From Miscanthus floridulus (taxonomy: Eukaryota; Streptophyta; Magnoliopsida; Poales; Poaceae): a DNA stretch of 64,000 nt. The translations under genes were made by a program, and so were the position numbers. Under the pieces are notes generated by a model. The model saw nothing but the letters and a program-made list of their open reading frames with translations. It had not been told where the DNA came from and made no database searches. Within the stretch, counting starts at the first letter, position 1. Each line of letters begins with the position of its first letter. Positions 34,327 to 45,840 of the stretch are shown one piece after another. The DNA lies in NCBI RefSeq assembly GCF_019320115.1, contig NC_089587.1, forward strand, positions 86,065,410 through 86,129,409. Reading direction: 5' to 3'.

Positions 34327-36841
34327 TTACTTTTTAGTTCCTCTTTCATCTTGGTCATGTGGTACCGGAGTTGCAACTGGTCGTGCACTAGTTTCCTGTT
34401 GTCCTCCTTCAGGCGATCATACTCTATGACCACACAACTATTCTCCTCTCAAAGATGGACTACTTCGGCTTCTAAGCCTACACTATGGTTGTTACTACCA
34501 ACAATGCAACAACACTTGTCATGCAATCGTTGTGATAAAGTAACTGCTTACTTGTTCTTTCCTGCTCTTGCTCCATCCTCTCATGGTTGGCAGCTTCAAG
34601 TTGGTGGCGTAAGCGTTCCACTTCGGCCGCTAGTTCTTTATTGCTTGCTATGATCCCCTCAATCTGGTCAAAGCATTTCTTGCGGTACCTTGCAGTCTTC
34701 ATTAAGTCCTGCATACAAAAAGATAAGTAAGATAGTATGACTAGATGGCAAGATCAGGTGGTCAAGCAAAGCATACCTGGACTTCTATCACCAGTCGTTT
34801 CGCCGCCCGTTCAACTTTCATGGTCTCTTCGACCTCTGGGATTTCCTCATGAACAACCCATTGGTCGTTCCGCCAGCACGACACATATACATATTGTTGT
34901 TTGTCCTGTGGATGGCCTAGGACCTCTTCTAGTTCGTCCTCTTTGGCCTCTTCTTCAGGTATCGATGCTGGTCTGGAGTTAGCAGCTTCTGCGATCACTA
35001 TGGCCTTCCCACGGGCTGTAGCATCGACAAACATGCTCTGTGCTCTCACCTCCATCCGCTGCTCCTCGGTCTGACCCATTACCCTTGGTGCTAAGGTATC
35101 GCCCCCCGCAGGGTTAATGCTCGGAGCATTTGTGTTTGGCTTGGCTCTTCCCTCGACCCCCTGCTCGGGGACTGTTGCCTGACTGCTGGTGGGCTGAGGT
35201 TCTGATGGATTTTCTACTATGGGTACCTTCATGGATGGCTGTTGCACAGTCTTCTCTACAATTGCTGCCAGAGCCATGCTGCTCCTGGCTAGTTGATCTA
35301 GATTTTCGGTGGACGCCGACCTAGTACATCCAAGATAAGTTTAGAAGGCAACCATAGTCAATAAAAATTGCAAGCTTACATCAAAGTTACAAATACTTAC
35401 ATATTAGAAGCGCGGAATGATGTGGCACAGGCACGTCTCTTCGGCCGTGCTTGCTCCACATGTTATGCGGGTGACACCTGGTCTCCCTCTACATCCAGCA
35501 CTGACGTCGGGGCTTGGTGCTCGACCCCTTCGCCGCTTGTCCTCCACGCTGTAGTGGTCGGTGAAGTGGGTCCCATCAGCACGGAGGAGCCACCTTGCTC
35601 CATCGACTCTAGTTGCCTCCTCCTCTTTCAAGGGACGAGTCGAAAGATGTCTGTATCCTCTATGTCATCGTTCGATAGAGTAAAGATCGCCTGATGATGC
35701 TTGTTGGCTACCGGCCACTTACCAGTAGCTTTGGCCGCTACCTCCTCCCCAACTCCAAGCATGACCCAGTCGATGTCTTCGATCCTGGCGCTGGTCTGGG
35801 CGGTTAGGCCGGCAACTTGTGGCCAATCTACACCAGGGGGTGGAGACACGAACACTATTGCTCTATCCCGACCATTAATCTAGGAAACATAAATGAGATA
35901 ACACAGTAAGTTTCTGTTACAACATAAAACTACGGGTACAAGACAGGATGATTTACCTTTGGGGGAGGTCGGACGAGCTTGAAAGCGTGCTCGATGTCGC
36001 ACAATCTGACATAATTTAGATCAGCTAAGTTAAATAGCTCTCCAATTCTGGCTCTAACTTCGATCTTGTCAAGCGCCTCTTGCCTTGTCCTTGTTGGGTC
36101 TACGCTACCTTGGTACTTGTAGCCAGGATGTACCCTCCTCTAGCAGGGCTGGATCCCTTGGCTGATAAAGTTCCCGACCATGCTTGGACCATCTAGTTTC
36201 TTCCACGGGATCATCCCAAGTAGTTCTGGGATCTGTTCCAGGTGCTCGGGCTTCTCCAACCAGCTGGTCCTCTTCTCTGGAATAAACCCCACGTCGCATA
36301 GAGTGATCATGTTCGGCTCTTCGTGGATGTAGAACCACTTCTTGTACCAGTCGTCAAGCGACATGTTCCAAGGGAAGTGCAGGTACTGGGCCTTCATCCC
36401 ATCATGAAGGTTGAGGTTCACACCTCCGGCTATCTTCGAGCCGCCGCTTCCTTTCTTTCGTAGATAGAAAAGATGGCGAAAGAAGTCAAAATGGGGCTGG
36501 AAGCCGCCATATGCTTCGCAAAGATGAATGAAGGTGGAGACAAGAAGAATCGAGTTGGGATGCAGATTGCAAATCCCAATCTCATAATACAGATAGAGCC
36601 CCTGAAGGAATGGGTGCACGGCAACCCCAAAACCCCGCTTGAAGAAATCTTCGAAAACCACAATCTCACCTGGTTGTGGATCAGGGTACCCCTCGCCCTC
36701 CGGCACACGCCATCTTGTGAGTTCCTTGTTGTGGAGTACTCCCATGATGATGAGGTCTTTGATGGTCTGCTCGTTGCTTCTCGACTTCCACCACTCCTTC
36801 GCCATGACTCTGGCTTTCTTCTAGGCGTCACTTTTCGCCAT
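34327..36841 (-). pseudogene. Element B antisense gene: Transposase_28-like protein with introns, coiled-coil C-terminus
   Basis: - strand, opposite to B gag-pol. The start is the ATG at 36841 (MAKSDA, then a stop, then KKARVMAKEWWKSRSNEQTI). Exon 1 (36841-35957) carries the putative gypsy-type transposon domain (Transposase_28): EIVVFEDFFKRGFGVAVHPF, GLYLYYEIGICNLHPNSI, FIHLCEAYGGFQPHFDFF. GT-AG introns fit at 35880-35956, 35321-35400 and 34709-34776. Later exons are Pro/Glu-rich and then coiled coil (ELAAEVERLRHQLEAANHER). Element C interrupts the last exon; the end is at 8510-8947. Few stops (for example in exon 1 near 36140). Despite the family name no transposase activity is known to me. 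Role unresolved. Confidence 0.8.
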
Positions 36842-36987
36842 GAATCCGGCCTTGCTGATGAAAGCGGATATGGTGGAGGAGTGATTGGTGATGATTTCGG
36901 AGGTATTAGGGTTGGCAAGAGGAAGAAGAAGGCTGCGACGGCGAATGGTAATAGGGTTCGGTAAAAAGTAACTTACCAATTCTATAC

Positions 36988-36997
36988 TATATTTAAC
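36988..36997 (-). promoter_or_regulatory. Possible TATA box of the element B antisense gene
   Basis: The - strand reads ttaaatatag about 145 bp before the ATG at 36841. Weaker than the TATA box of D's antisense gene 2. Confidence 0.35.
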
Positions 36998-38170
36998 GAA
37001 GAGTTTCACCATTTCATCTGCCTGAGATTCTTGGGAGATGTGCGCACGCACCACAGATGGTTGTTTTCACAACCTTGAGATCTATGCCAATGTATGCACC
37101 TCTTCGTTATCAATATATGTGCCTCTTCATTATCAGTGTATGCGCCTCTTCATTACCAGTGTGAGAGGGCCCACACTAATGCACCTCCTTATAGGTGCCA
37201 AGTGACTATTTGCTTGAAAGGACAAGAAGGCAGTATGACGTGCTATACCCATCTACTTTTTTGACCAGGCATGTTAGATTGGACTTGACAGAGTAAGAAG
37301 ATAAATAAATACACCAAAAAATAGTACAAGTGGCATTTGGTTCTTCGCCGCACGTCTCGTGCTCAGGGATGGTCTAGACTACTATCATGCTCGGGGACTG
37401 CCTAGACCACTACCATGCTCGGGGACTGTCTAGACCACTACTGTGCTCGGGGACTACTCCGACCACTACTATGCTAGAGGACTTTTCAGACCACTACCGT
37501 GCTTGAGGACTGCCCAGACCACTACCGTGCTCGGGGACTGCTCCGACCACTACCGTGCTCGGGTACTGTTCTGACCACTGCTCGGAGACCGCTCTACTCG
37601 GCTACATGTGATTTGTACTCACATACAGTCGAGAGGCATTTATTTGGACCTTGCTACAAGACTTATACTTCGCCTTCCAGCAAGCTCGGGGACTTCATCG
37701 GTACGATGCACCTGCTGGTGCATTTCGTATTGCTTGTACGACGATTGGATTCTTAACTTCAGTGGAAATTCTTTTTAGACCCTGGCACCATGTGCCTACG
37801 TCACCTACTACCAGGCTCAGGGACTAAGTGGGCACACTTCACCTTGCGGTGAATGTGCTAATTTTATTGACCCCTACGCTTTGACTAATTGCCAGAATTA
37901 CTATTGTCCAAGGGTCACTTACATTTCTTTTTAGAAATACAAGTGGGCACACTTGATAAGGAAAGAAATCTTTTTTGTTTTTTTCTTTAGAGCACCATGC
38001 ATTCTTCGGACAATCGGAATCTTTGGCTATAATCATGGTCTACTGCTCTCTGTTCTAACCAGAATGCTGGCACATTCGATTGGTCAATGTTTCAATCAGT
38101 TGGAGATGACATGAAGACAGATTGCATTAGTCAAAGGAGATCGAACGGCGTGTCACAGCATAATACATGG
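36998..38170 (+). other. Element B 3' noncoding region
   Basis: No protein-coding signal. It contains short repeats of atgcacctcttcattatcag type near 37090-37165, the 28-bp tandem array (37361-37590), and AT-rich sequence. It lies between the antisense gene promoter and the polypurine tract. Confidence 0.5.
37361..37590 (+). repeat. 28-bp tandem repeat array, about 8 copies
   Basis: Unit gctcggggactgyctagacc followed by actaccat. Copy starts at 37361, 37389, 37417, 37445, 37473, 37501, 37529 and 37557 keep exactly 28-bp spacing; the last is followed by a shorter unit at 37580. Copies differ at a few sites. Located in the 3' noncoding part of element B, where Tat elements tend to vary. Confidence 0.88.
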
Positions 38171-38185
38171 TGCCCGGGGACTAGC
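38171..38185 (+). other. Polypurine tract region of element B
   Basis: tgcccggggactagc directly precedes the 3' LTR. The purine core (cggggac) is short, but the position fits. Confidence 0.45.
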
Positions 38186-38656
38186 TATGGGGGTATTAAC
38201 TCCTATACCCTTATGGCTAGGCTTGGGCTAGCTCGGATCAGGGGGTCCAGCCCACTAGAAGACGATGCGTGGCCCAGGCAACCTGTTTGGAATCCCACGC
38301 AAGGAGTCAAGGCGGATTTGGAGATCAAGCAAGATCCTGGTCGGTTAGAATATGAATCCTTATCTGGCCACCTATGGCAGTTGTAACTGGCTAGGATTAG
38401 TTTCTAGATCTATAACCCTGCCCCCCGGACTATATAAGGCGTGCAGGGGACCCCTCTAAAAGACATCTCTCATTGACATACAGCAATACAATTAGACGTA
38501 GGACGTAGGTATTATGCCTTTACGGCGGCCGAACCTAGATAAAATCTTGTGTCTATCTTGCATCACCATCTTGTTTGTAGCTTGCGCATCTGTCTGCCAA
38601 TAATCTACTACCTTGGGCATACCCCTAGGTAGACTGCCGACCATATTTCGTCGACA
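38186..38656 (+). repeat. Element B 3' LTR (471 bp)
   Basis: Matches 845-1315. TATA box at 38431-38439. Ends cgaca and is followed by the ctttc duplication (38657-38661), after which element A resumes. Confidence 0.92.
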
Positions 38657-39434
38657 CTTTCCAACACCGGACGGTAGCCTTATGATCTTCGGAGGATCAG
38701 CAGTCTACGACTCCAAACGATGTCAAAAGGTCGCACACCGCTAGGTCTACATGGCTAAACCAGCCACACCTCCCTTCCTTCGGTGGTCTGAGTCTGCCAT
38801 AACCTTCGATCGGACCGACCATCCGGATAGTGTCCCGCACCCAGGAAGATATCCGCTTATGGTCGACCCGATCGTCGTCCCGAAGCGGCTCAACATCATG
38901 TATGCCAAGACGCTCAACAAAATGGGCATCAACCGGACATGTCTCTGCCCAACCTGAGCGCCTTTCCATAGCATCATGCCTAGGAAGTAGGCCATGCCAC
39001 TTGGGCAGATCAATCTGCCCATTACCTTCGGGGATCAGTTCAATTATAGGACTAAAACCCTCACCTTCAAGGTGGTTGGGTTCCCCGGAACCTTCCACGC
39101 CATCCTAGGATGTTCATGCTACGTGAAGTTCATGGCCGTCCCCAACTATACATACCTCAAGCTGAAAATGCCAGGCCCCCATGGGGTCATCACTGTTGGC
39201 ACCTCCTTCCAGCGCACCTATGAGTGCAAGGTCGAGTGCTACGGTCATGCCACAGCGATCGTCTCCTCTGGGGAACTCGTCGCCCTCAAAGAGGAGGTCA
39301 CCAAAGAAGCGGTCGATGCCAAGAAGTCGACCGGGTCATTTGAGTCGGCAGAGGGCTGTAAAGAAGTCCTCGTAGACCCTAGGAGCACCGAGGGTAAAAT
39401 GGTGCACATTGGTACCACCCTTTCCTCTGAATAG
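38657..39434 (+). pseudogene. Element A protease region, active-site segment missing
   Basis: Frame 0, continuing A gag after B. Family landmarks are clear: a TPDGSLMIFGGS segment, AKPATPPFLRWSESAITFDR, DHPDSVPHPGRYPLMVDPIV, then AVPNYTYLKLKMPGPHGVIT. Between VDPIVVPKR and LNIMYAKTL (about 38880-38895) the expected segment with Asp-Gly-Gly/Ser-Gly is absent, while B and D keep it. So the catalytic Asp has been deleted. A stop (TAG at 39432) ends the open stretch at a likely CAG codon; another falls near 38955. Confidence 0.8.
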
Positions 39435-41290
39435 GAAAGCGCGCTCGTCGACTTCCTCCACAGAAACAAAGACATCTTTGCATGGAAACCCTTGGATATG
39501 CTAGGCATTCTGAGGGAGGTCACTAAGCATACTTTGAAGATCCACCCAAGCTCCAAGCTAGTGAAGCAACACCTACATCACTTCGACGAGGAGAAACACA
39601 AGGCCATTGGTGAAGAGATAGAGAAACTTTCGGCAGCTGAGTTCATCAAGGAAGTATACCACCTAGAGTGGTTAGCCAACCCCATCCTTATATGAAAGAA
39701 GAGCGAGAAATGGAGGATGTGTGTTGACTATACAGGTCTCAACAAGGCATGCCCAAAGGATCCATTTTCTTTGCCATGCATATACCAAATAGTCGACTCT
39801 ACCTCGGGGTGCAAAACCCTATGCTTCCTTGATGCGTACTCTAGGTACCATCAAATCATGATGAAAGAGTCTGACCAGCTCATGACCTCTTTCATCACCC
39901 CCTTTGGATTGTTCTACTATGTCTCAATGCCGTTTGGTCTGAAGAACACTAGGGCTACGTACCAGCGCTGTATGGTTAAATGCTTCGGGGACCTCATCGG
40001 GTGGACCGTTGAGGCATACATTGATGACATCGTAGTTAAGTCCAAATGGGCTGACCACCTTGTTGCTGATCTTGAGTAGTCCTTTGCAAAACTCTGAGCA
40101 AATGGCATCAAACTCAATCCCAAGAAGTGTGTTTTTGGGGTCCCAAGGGGCATGCTGCTTGGCTTCATCATCTCAGAGCATGGCATCGAAGCTAACCTAG
40201 AGAAAATCTCAGCCATCACAAGGATGGGCTCGATTCATAACATAAAGGGGGTTTAGCGAGTCACAGGGTGCCTCACCACACTCAGCCAATTTATCTCGTG
40301 CCTCGACGAATGAGGTCTCCCCCTTTATCGACTCTTGAAGAAAGCCGACCGCTTTGAGTGGACATCCGAGGCCCAGGAGACACTTGACATGGTCAAATTA
40401 CTTCTGACAAAGGCTTCAATCTTGGTTCCTCCAACCGATGGAGAATCCCTTCTGCTATACATAGCGGTCACCACACAAGTGGTCAGTGCCGCCCTAGTAC
40501 TAGAGCGGGAAGAAGAGGGGCACACCCTCAAGGTGCAGCGCCCTATGTACTTCATCAGTGAAATACTATCCGACTCTAAGACCTAGTACTCCCAAATCTA
40601 GAAGCTCCTATACGCCATCCTCATCACCAAGAGGAAGCTACGTCACTACTTTGTGTCACACCTGGTGACAGTCATGACATCATTCCCCCTTGACGAGGTC
40701 GTCCAAAGCTAGGACACCATGGGAAGAACCGCAAAGTGGGCGCTCGAGTTGATGGATCAAGGCATTACGTATGCCTCTCGAATGGCGATCAAGTCCTAGG
40801 TGTTGGCCGACTTCATCATGGAATGGACTAAGGTCCAAACACCACCGGCGGTCATCGATCAAGAGTACTAGACGATGTACTTTGATGGATCACCGATGAA
40901 GAAAGGCACCAGTGCTAGGTTGGTCTTCGTATCACCCCTCTGGGTATGCATGAGGTACATGGTTCGTCTCCATTTCCCCTGATCTGATAATATGGCCAAG
41001 TATGAAGCACTCATCAATGGCCTACACATTGCCATCGAGTTAGGCATCCGATGCCTTGACATCCAAGGTGACTCTCGGCTGGTCGTCAACCAAGTCATGA
41101 AGGAGTCAAGCTATCATAATGCCAAGATGGTTGCATATTGCCAAGAAGTTCGATGGCTGGAGGACAAATTCGATGGCCTCGAACTCAATCACATCCCAAG
41201 GTGCCTCAACGAGGTGGCCGAGACACTTGCCAAAGCGGCATCCGGCCGAGAGCTGGTGCCAACAGGTGTCTTCACCAGCGACCAACATAA
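39435..41290 (+). pseudogene. Element A reverse transcriptase, RNase H and archaeal-type RNase H
   Basis: Frame 0 throughout. RT landmarks: EVYHLEWLANPILI, KWRMCVDYTGLNKACPKDPF, LCFLDAYSRYHQI, MPFGLKNTRATYQR, and YIDD at 40017-40028. Classical RNase H from about 40330 (LLLYIAVTTQVVSAALVLER); archaeal-type RNase H from about 40875 (MYFDGSPMKKGT, GIRCLDIQGDSRLV). The Glu of the second RNase H is Lys (NMAKYEALINGL; element E has NTAEYEALINGL). More than ten stops, nearly all TAG or TGA at expected Gln, Trp or Arg codons (for example 40077, 40254, 40311, 40797, 40869). Confidence 0.88.
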
Positions 41291-42654
41291 GCCCTTAGTG
41301 CTCTACGAAGGGTCGGAGCAGGCCAATGATGGTCCATCTGATCTAGCCTCGGGGGATAACCAACCAATGGCTCCATTCGACCCCGAGGTCATGGAGCTTG
41401 AAGAGGATCCAGCGATAGAGCCCGACCCTCTGGTCAACTGTAGGATACTCTACCTTGACTACCTCCTCCATGGCACACTACCGGCAGACAAGATGGAAGC
41501 TCAATGGCTCGCACATCATGCCAAGTCCTTTGTTCTTATAGAGGGCAAACTCTACAAACAAAGCCACACCGGGATCCTACAACTTTGCATCCCCATCGAA
41601 CTGGGGAAGCATTTGCTGAGTGATATCCATGGTAGGGTTTGTGGTCACCATGCCGCACCTAGAACCTTGGTTGGAAACACATTCTGATAGGGCTTCTACT
41701 GGCCCACTACAGTAGCCGACGCCATGTAGATCATGTGCACCTACGAAGGGTGTCAGTACTATGCTCGGCAAACTCAACTCCTAGCCCAGGCACTCCAGAT
41801 GATCCCCATCATGTGGCCCTTCATGGTCTAGGGGCTCAATCAGGTTGGACCTCTAAAGAAGGTGCTCGGGGGCTACACCCACTTACTTGTCACCATAGAC
41901 AAGTTTACAAAGTGGATAGAAGCTCGACCAATCTCCGCAATCAAGTTCAAGCAAGCCATGCTATTCTTCCTCGATATCGTCCATCGCTTTAGTGTACCAA
42001 ACTCCATCATCATGAACAATGGCACATAGTTCATCGACAAGAAATTCCTTCGATTCTGTGATGAACACCACATCCAGGTCGATTGGGCCACCGTCATGCA
42101 CCCCCAAATGAACAGGCATGCTCCTATAGGGCCTTAAGCCCAAGATCTTCAACCAGTTGATCAAATTTGGTGCACACTGGGTCGCCAAGCTCCTCGTGGT
42201 GCTCTGGAGCCTAAGGACAACTCCTAGCCAAGCCACCGGCTACACACCATTCTTCATGGTCTATGGTTCCAAGGCCATCCTCCCAACCAACCTCGACTAT
42301 GGAGCACCAAGGATCAGAGCATACGACGAATAGGGAGCCAAGGCATCCCACAAAGATGCCATGGACTAGCTAGACGAAGCTTGCGATGTCGCCCTCCTCT
42401 GCTTAGCCAAGTATCAGCAGGCGTTGCAATGGTACCACAGCCGATGGGTGCGGGACTGAGCCTTTAACATCGAGGACCTGGTTCTCCGCCTTGTGTAGAG
42501 CAACAAGGACCACCACAAGTTCTCCCCACCCTAGGAGGGGTCATACGTCATCACAGAAGTACTCTGGCCAGGCGCCTACAAGTTGAAAACCATCGACGGT
42601 GAGGTCTTCACCAATGCCTGGAACATTGAGCAGCTACGTTGTTTTTACCCCTAA
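41291..42654 (+). pseudogene. Element A integrase, catalytic core disabled
   Basis: Frame 0, then frame 1 after about 42115. The zinc-binding region reads HGRVCGHH ... CTYEGCQYY. The first Asp is kept (VTIDKFTKW). The second is Asn (SIIMNNGT, where E has IITDNGM). The third acidic residue is lost in a small deletion near 42100-42125 (HPQMN joins directly to sequence equivalent to GMLL). The C-terminus shows SYVITEVLWPGAYKLKTIDG and ends EQLRCFYP at stop 42652-42654. Adjacent TGA and TAG at 41685-41690 sit where Arg-Gln is expected. Confidence 0.85.
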
Positions 42655-43204
42655 ATAAAGGCATACTTTCTCTTATCAGTTTTGTCATCAAAATCCCCGA
42701 TCTTTCATGAGATCTGACCCCTGCAAGTGTGAGGGGTCAGACCTCACTCGAGGGCTAGTATGAGTATGTTTATCTTACAAACATTCTCTGTGTTTTTCCT
42801 CTTTTCTCATGGTAAGTCCTAAGGGCTAGCATTTCGAGAACAAACTCTGAGTATAACTGGTAGGACTGCGAGAAACTCACGCCCTAGCGGCTACGGTCTC
42901 CTTGCTCACCAGTGTGATCAGAATTGGATTGCCCGCACTTTGAGCTTTTTTGCGACCTTAACTACAGGAAGGGTCGGAAGGCACTGAACCTCTTTTACAA
43001 AAAGAGAGAGAAGAGCTGAAAAGCTGTTTGCCGTAACAAAATTTGAGAACTTGTTCATTTTTCACAAATTCATCGCTTATAAAGTGATTTCATCACAAAA
43101 AGGGACTGATGTATTCATCAATACAAAAAACTATTGCCATAGGGGCTCCCCCCACAACCTAAATGATTACATTTTCTAACCAGTTCTGCTCTAAATACTA
43201 CTAC

Positions 43205-43705
43205 GGTCGCCGCACCATGCTCTCCATCGGCAACATCCTACCTCTCTATGGGATCCTTGATGGCTCCATTGTCTGCAACATTGAGCACCATGTCGGTGAC
43301 CATGGTGTCTTCGCTAGGGCATCCAGGGACTACACCATCATGATCAGTCGCAACCCTGACAACAACACTTGGATGGGGGGCGCTGCCTGCTGAAGAATGA
43401 CCGCCATGGCTGATGGATGTCTCTAACATCTCATCAAACTTCATGAACTGGCCGATCTGAGCAGTTGCAAGGGTGAAGCCCCCATTGACATTGTCCTATG
43501 TGGCTTCCCCACTAACAAGGCTTGCCCAAAGAAGATTCACCTAAAGAGGTCCTCGTATGGCTCCATCCTGACGAAGACCTCACGGACAATGATAAAGCCG
43601 ATGACGCTCAGCACCCTCTAGTATGCCTCCTCCTTCGGTGGAAGCAGCCCCTTCTCGGCGAAGGTGGCCAGCACCATCTCATCTATGTTGGATGACCTCT
43701 AGCTC
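43205..43705 (-). pseudogene. Second antisense Transposase_28-like fragment in element A
   Basis: On the - strand from about 43690: MVLATFAEKGLLPPKEEAY, two further segments split by stops (VLSVIGFIIVREVFVRMEPYEDLF, IFFGQALLVGKPHRTMSMGAFTL), then KFDEMLETSISHGGHS to about 43238. The PYEDLF and PHRTxxMGxFTL segments resemble Transposase_28-type proteins, not the one at 46390-49957. A TATA-like cttaaatag lies on the - strand near 43884. It may be a remnant of another element or of a second antisense gene. Confidence 0.45.
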
Positions 43706-44902
43706 AACATCGCGCTTTGGATTCACGTACAGATCTATGAGTTCTTCTCTCTCTCGCATTACCCTCTCTCACTTAGGAACCACCGTGACATGTGAACGTG
43801 CTTGGTGAGAAGGAAAAAGGAGGAGAGGTAGCAGCTCAAGAATAGGTGAAGGAATGGGATGAGAACCCTATCTCTTCAACTATTTAAGGAGGAGATGCAG
43901 TAGTTGGAGAAAGGCAAAGGGTTAGGGCAAAAAACCCTCTCCCTTCCCCCATTCAATGCAGGTGGGAATTTGATGCTGATGGGAATTCGAGGGGACACAT
44001 CTTGATCGATAGGACACACCCTACTCGATGAGACGGTGCTTGGTCAAACAGGACATGGCCTAGGCATGGCCCACCACTACCACACACTGGCGCAAGAAAC
44101 AAGGTACAACCGCACGCAGGCGGCTCTCCGCTTCCCCAGGCAGGACCTAGATGGACCCAATGGCGAAACCTTCATCAAGGGGAGACCAATAGGCCCCCTA
44201 GGTCGATCGGATGGCCCAGGCGAACACCGAACGAATGGCCACCGAAACATAAGCACCTTTGTTTACTTACTTTACGTATCAATTTCACTATCGAGCCTCC
44301 GACCCCAGCAACGGCAGGGGCGCGGACATCGCTCGGGGGCTACCGAGAGTGTTACTCGTTTAGACATTCTCTTTGCCAGACCCCTCCTTACATTAAAAAA
44401 CTAGAGGCATGGTGTGCGTGTGTAAACTTTGAGTAAAACTGGACAAACCACTAGACCCTACGCCCCAGTGGCTATGGCATTTTTTGTTCACCGGCGTAAT
44501 CGAATTCTTTGTCCCTGCTCCCCTAGCTTTAGCATCCACCTTCTCAAGAAGGGTTCGAAGGGGTCTGCCTATGGAATCTCCTTCAAGAAGAAGCTGCTAG
44601 GTTGCCCAAGTCAATCGAACAGCTTGGATCACCACCGAGAGATAGAAACAAAAAATTGCGATGCTCGTGCAGGTTACACCGGCCCTATCGTAAATGTCAG
44701 ACCCAAATCCCAAATGGACATGTCCGGTAAGAGCTTCTTGTCACTCATGCCACCAAGGTAACATCATTGACCCTTGCTTTTGTTCCCATTATATTGTACA
44801 TTCATTCCATATATTCAAGCATTGCATATGCAATTGCCACATCTCAACGCTTCGTGTCGCGTCATGAAGCGGTAGTCGCCTCATTCGATATGAGCGACAA
44901 CT

Positions 44903-45840
44903 GACTGAGGTTTAAAGGCCAGCCCATGAAGGGCTCAAGGCTGCCTCATATCAAACAGAGCCAGGGGAGAAAAACCAAGATGAGCCCCAGTGGCCTTGCC
45001 CGACCCCGCTCAGAAGCGGACAGGGACATCTCGACCTTTCTTGTTGGATTCTAACCTCGAGCCAAACCCACAGAATCTCTATTGAGGAGAGACCAATGGG
45101 CCACCCAAGCCTATCAAACGGCTCGGGCATCTGCCAAGAGGTGGGTTAAGAAGTAGTGGAATGCCACATGAGGGCTATGCTGACCCCATCAGCGGATGAC
45201 AGACCCAGATTCCACACGAATGTGCCCATTAGCGAGCTCATTGAGCGTGACACTCGAGCTATCGAGGCAAGTGTCATTAGCTCAGCCCCTCTGGTTGTGG
45301 AAACCAAGGATAGGGTGATGCGTGAAACACGACTGACCCCTATCAGACCCTAAGGGGCTCGGAGGCTCAAGCCTCCTGATCCTAGATCAAGAGACTGAGG
45401 TTCGAAGGCTGGCCCATGAAGGGCCTAAGGCCACCTCATGTCGAACAAGAGCCAGGGGAGAAAACATAGATGAGCCTCAGCAGCCTTCGCCCAACCCGCA
45501 TAGAGGTGGATAGGGTCATCAAAACCTTCTAGATCAATCTAACCTCTAGCCGAGCCCATAGAATCCCCATTGAGGGGGAATCTGTTGGAAGGCAGGTTAA
45601 GGAGCAATGGAATGCCACCCGAGGGCTTTGCTGACCCCATCACAAGCGACGGGACCAGATTCCATTTGAACATTCCTCGTTAGCGAGCTCATCAAGCGTG
45701 TCACTCGAGCCATCGAGGCAAGTGACGTCACCTCAACCCCTCTAGTTGTGAAAACCACAGACGGGGCGACAGCCATAAAAACGAGCCAACCCTTGACCGA
45801 ACCCCCTCCACGCATGGGGGCTCAGGGAAGGCCAGACTTG
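44903..45840 (+). repeat. Two-copy tandem repeat of about 450-490 bp in element A 3' region
   Basis: gactgagg-ttyaaaggc starts at 44903 and 45393 (490 bp apart); agcgagctcat at 45231 and 45682 (451 bp apart). The different spacings show that the copies differ by an indel. Shared phrases include gagccaggggagaaaa, gctgaccccatca and cgaggcaagtg. Confidence 0.75.

Larger units (their letters stand above)
845..38656 (+). mobile_element. Element B: Ty3/Gypsy Tat-clade retrotransposon, split by C
   Basis: Two 471-bp LTRs (845-1315, 38186-38656) and a perfect 5-bp duplication bound the element. Without the nested C insertion it is about 12.4 kb. Order: LTR, primer-binding site, gag, protease, RT-RNase H-archaeal RNase H, integrase (ending 7953), antisense gene (8510-8947 plus 34327-36841, - strand), 28-bp tandem repeats, polypurine tract, LTR. 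By-eye comparison of the LTRs gives about 35 differences in 471 positions, mostly transitions, so B is the oldest of the three nested elements. Confidence 0.9.

Noticed and set aside
37361..37590. CRISPR-like array
   Set aside because: Units abut without unique spacers, and the sequence is an interior part of a plant retrotransposon.
43163..43393. + strand ORF of 76 codons in the A 3' region
   Set aside because: The opposite strand carries the readable antisense gene fragment; the + frame shows no recognisable domain.
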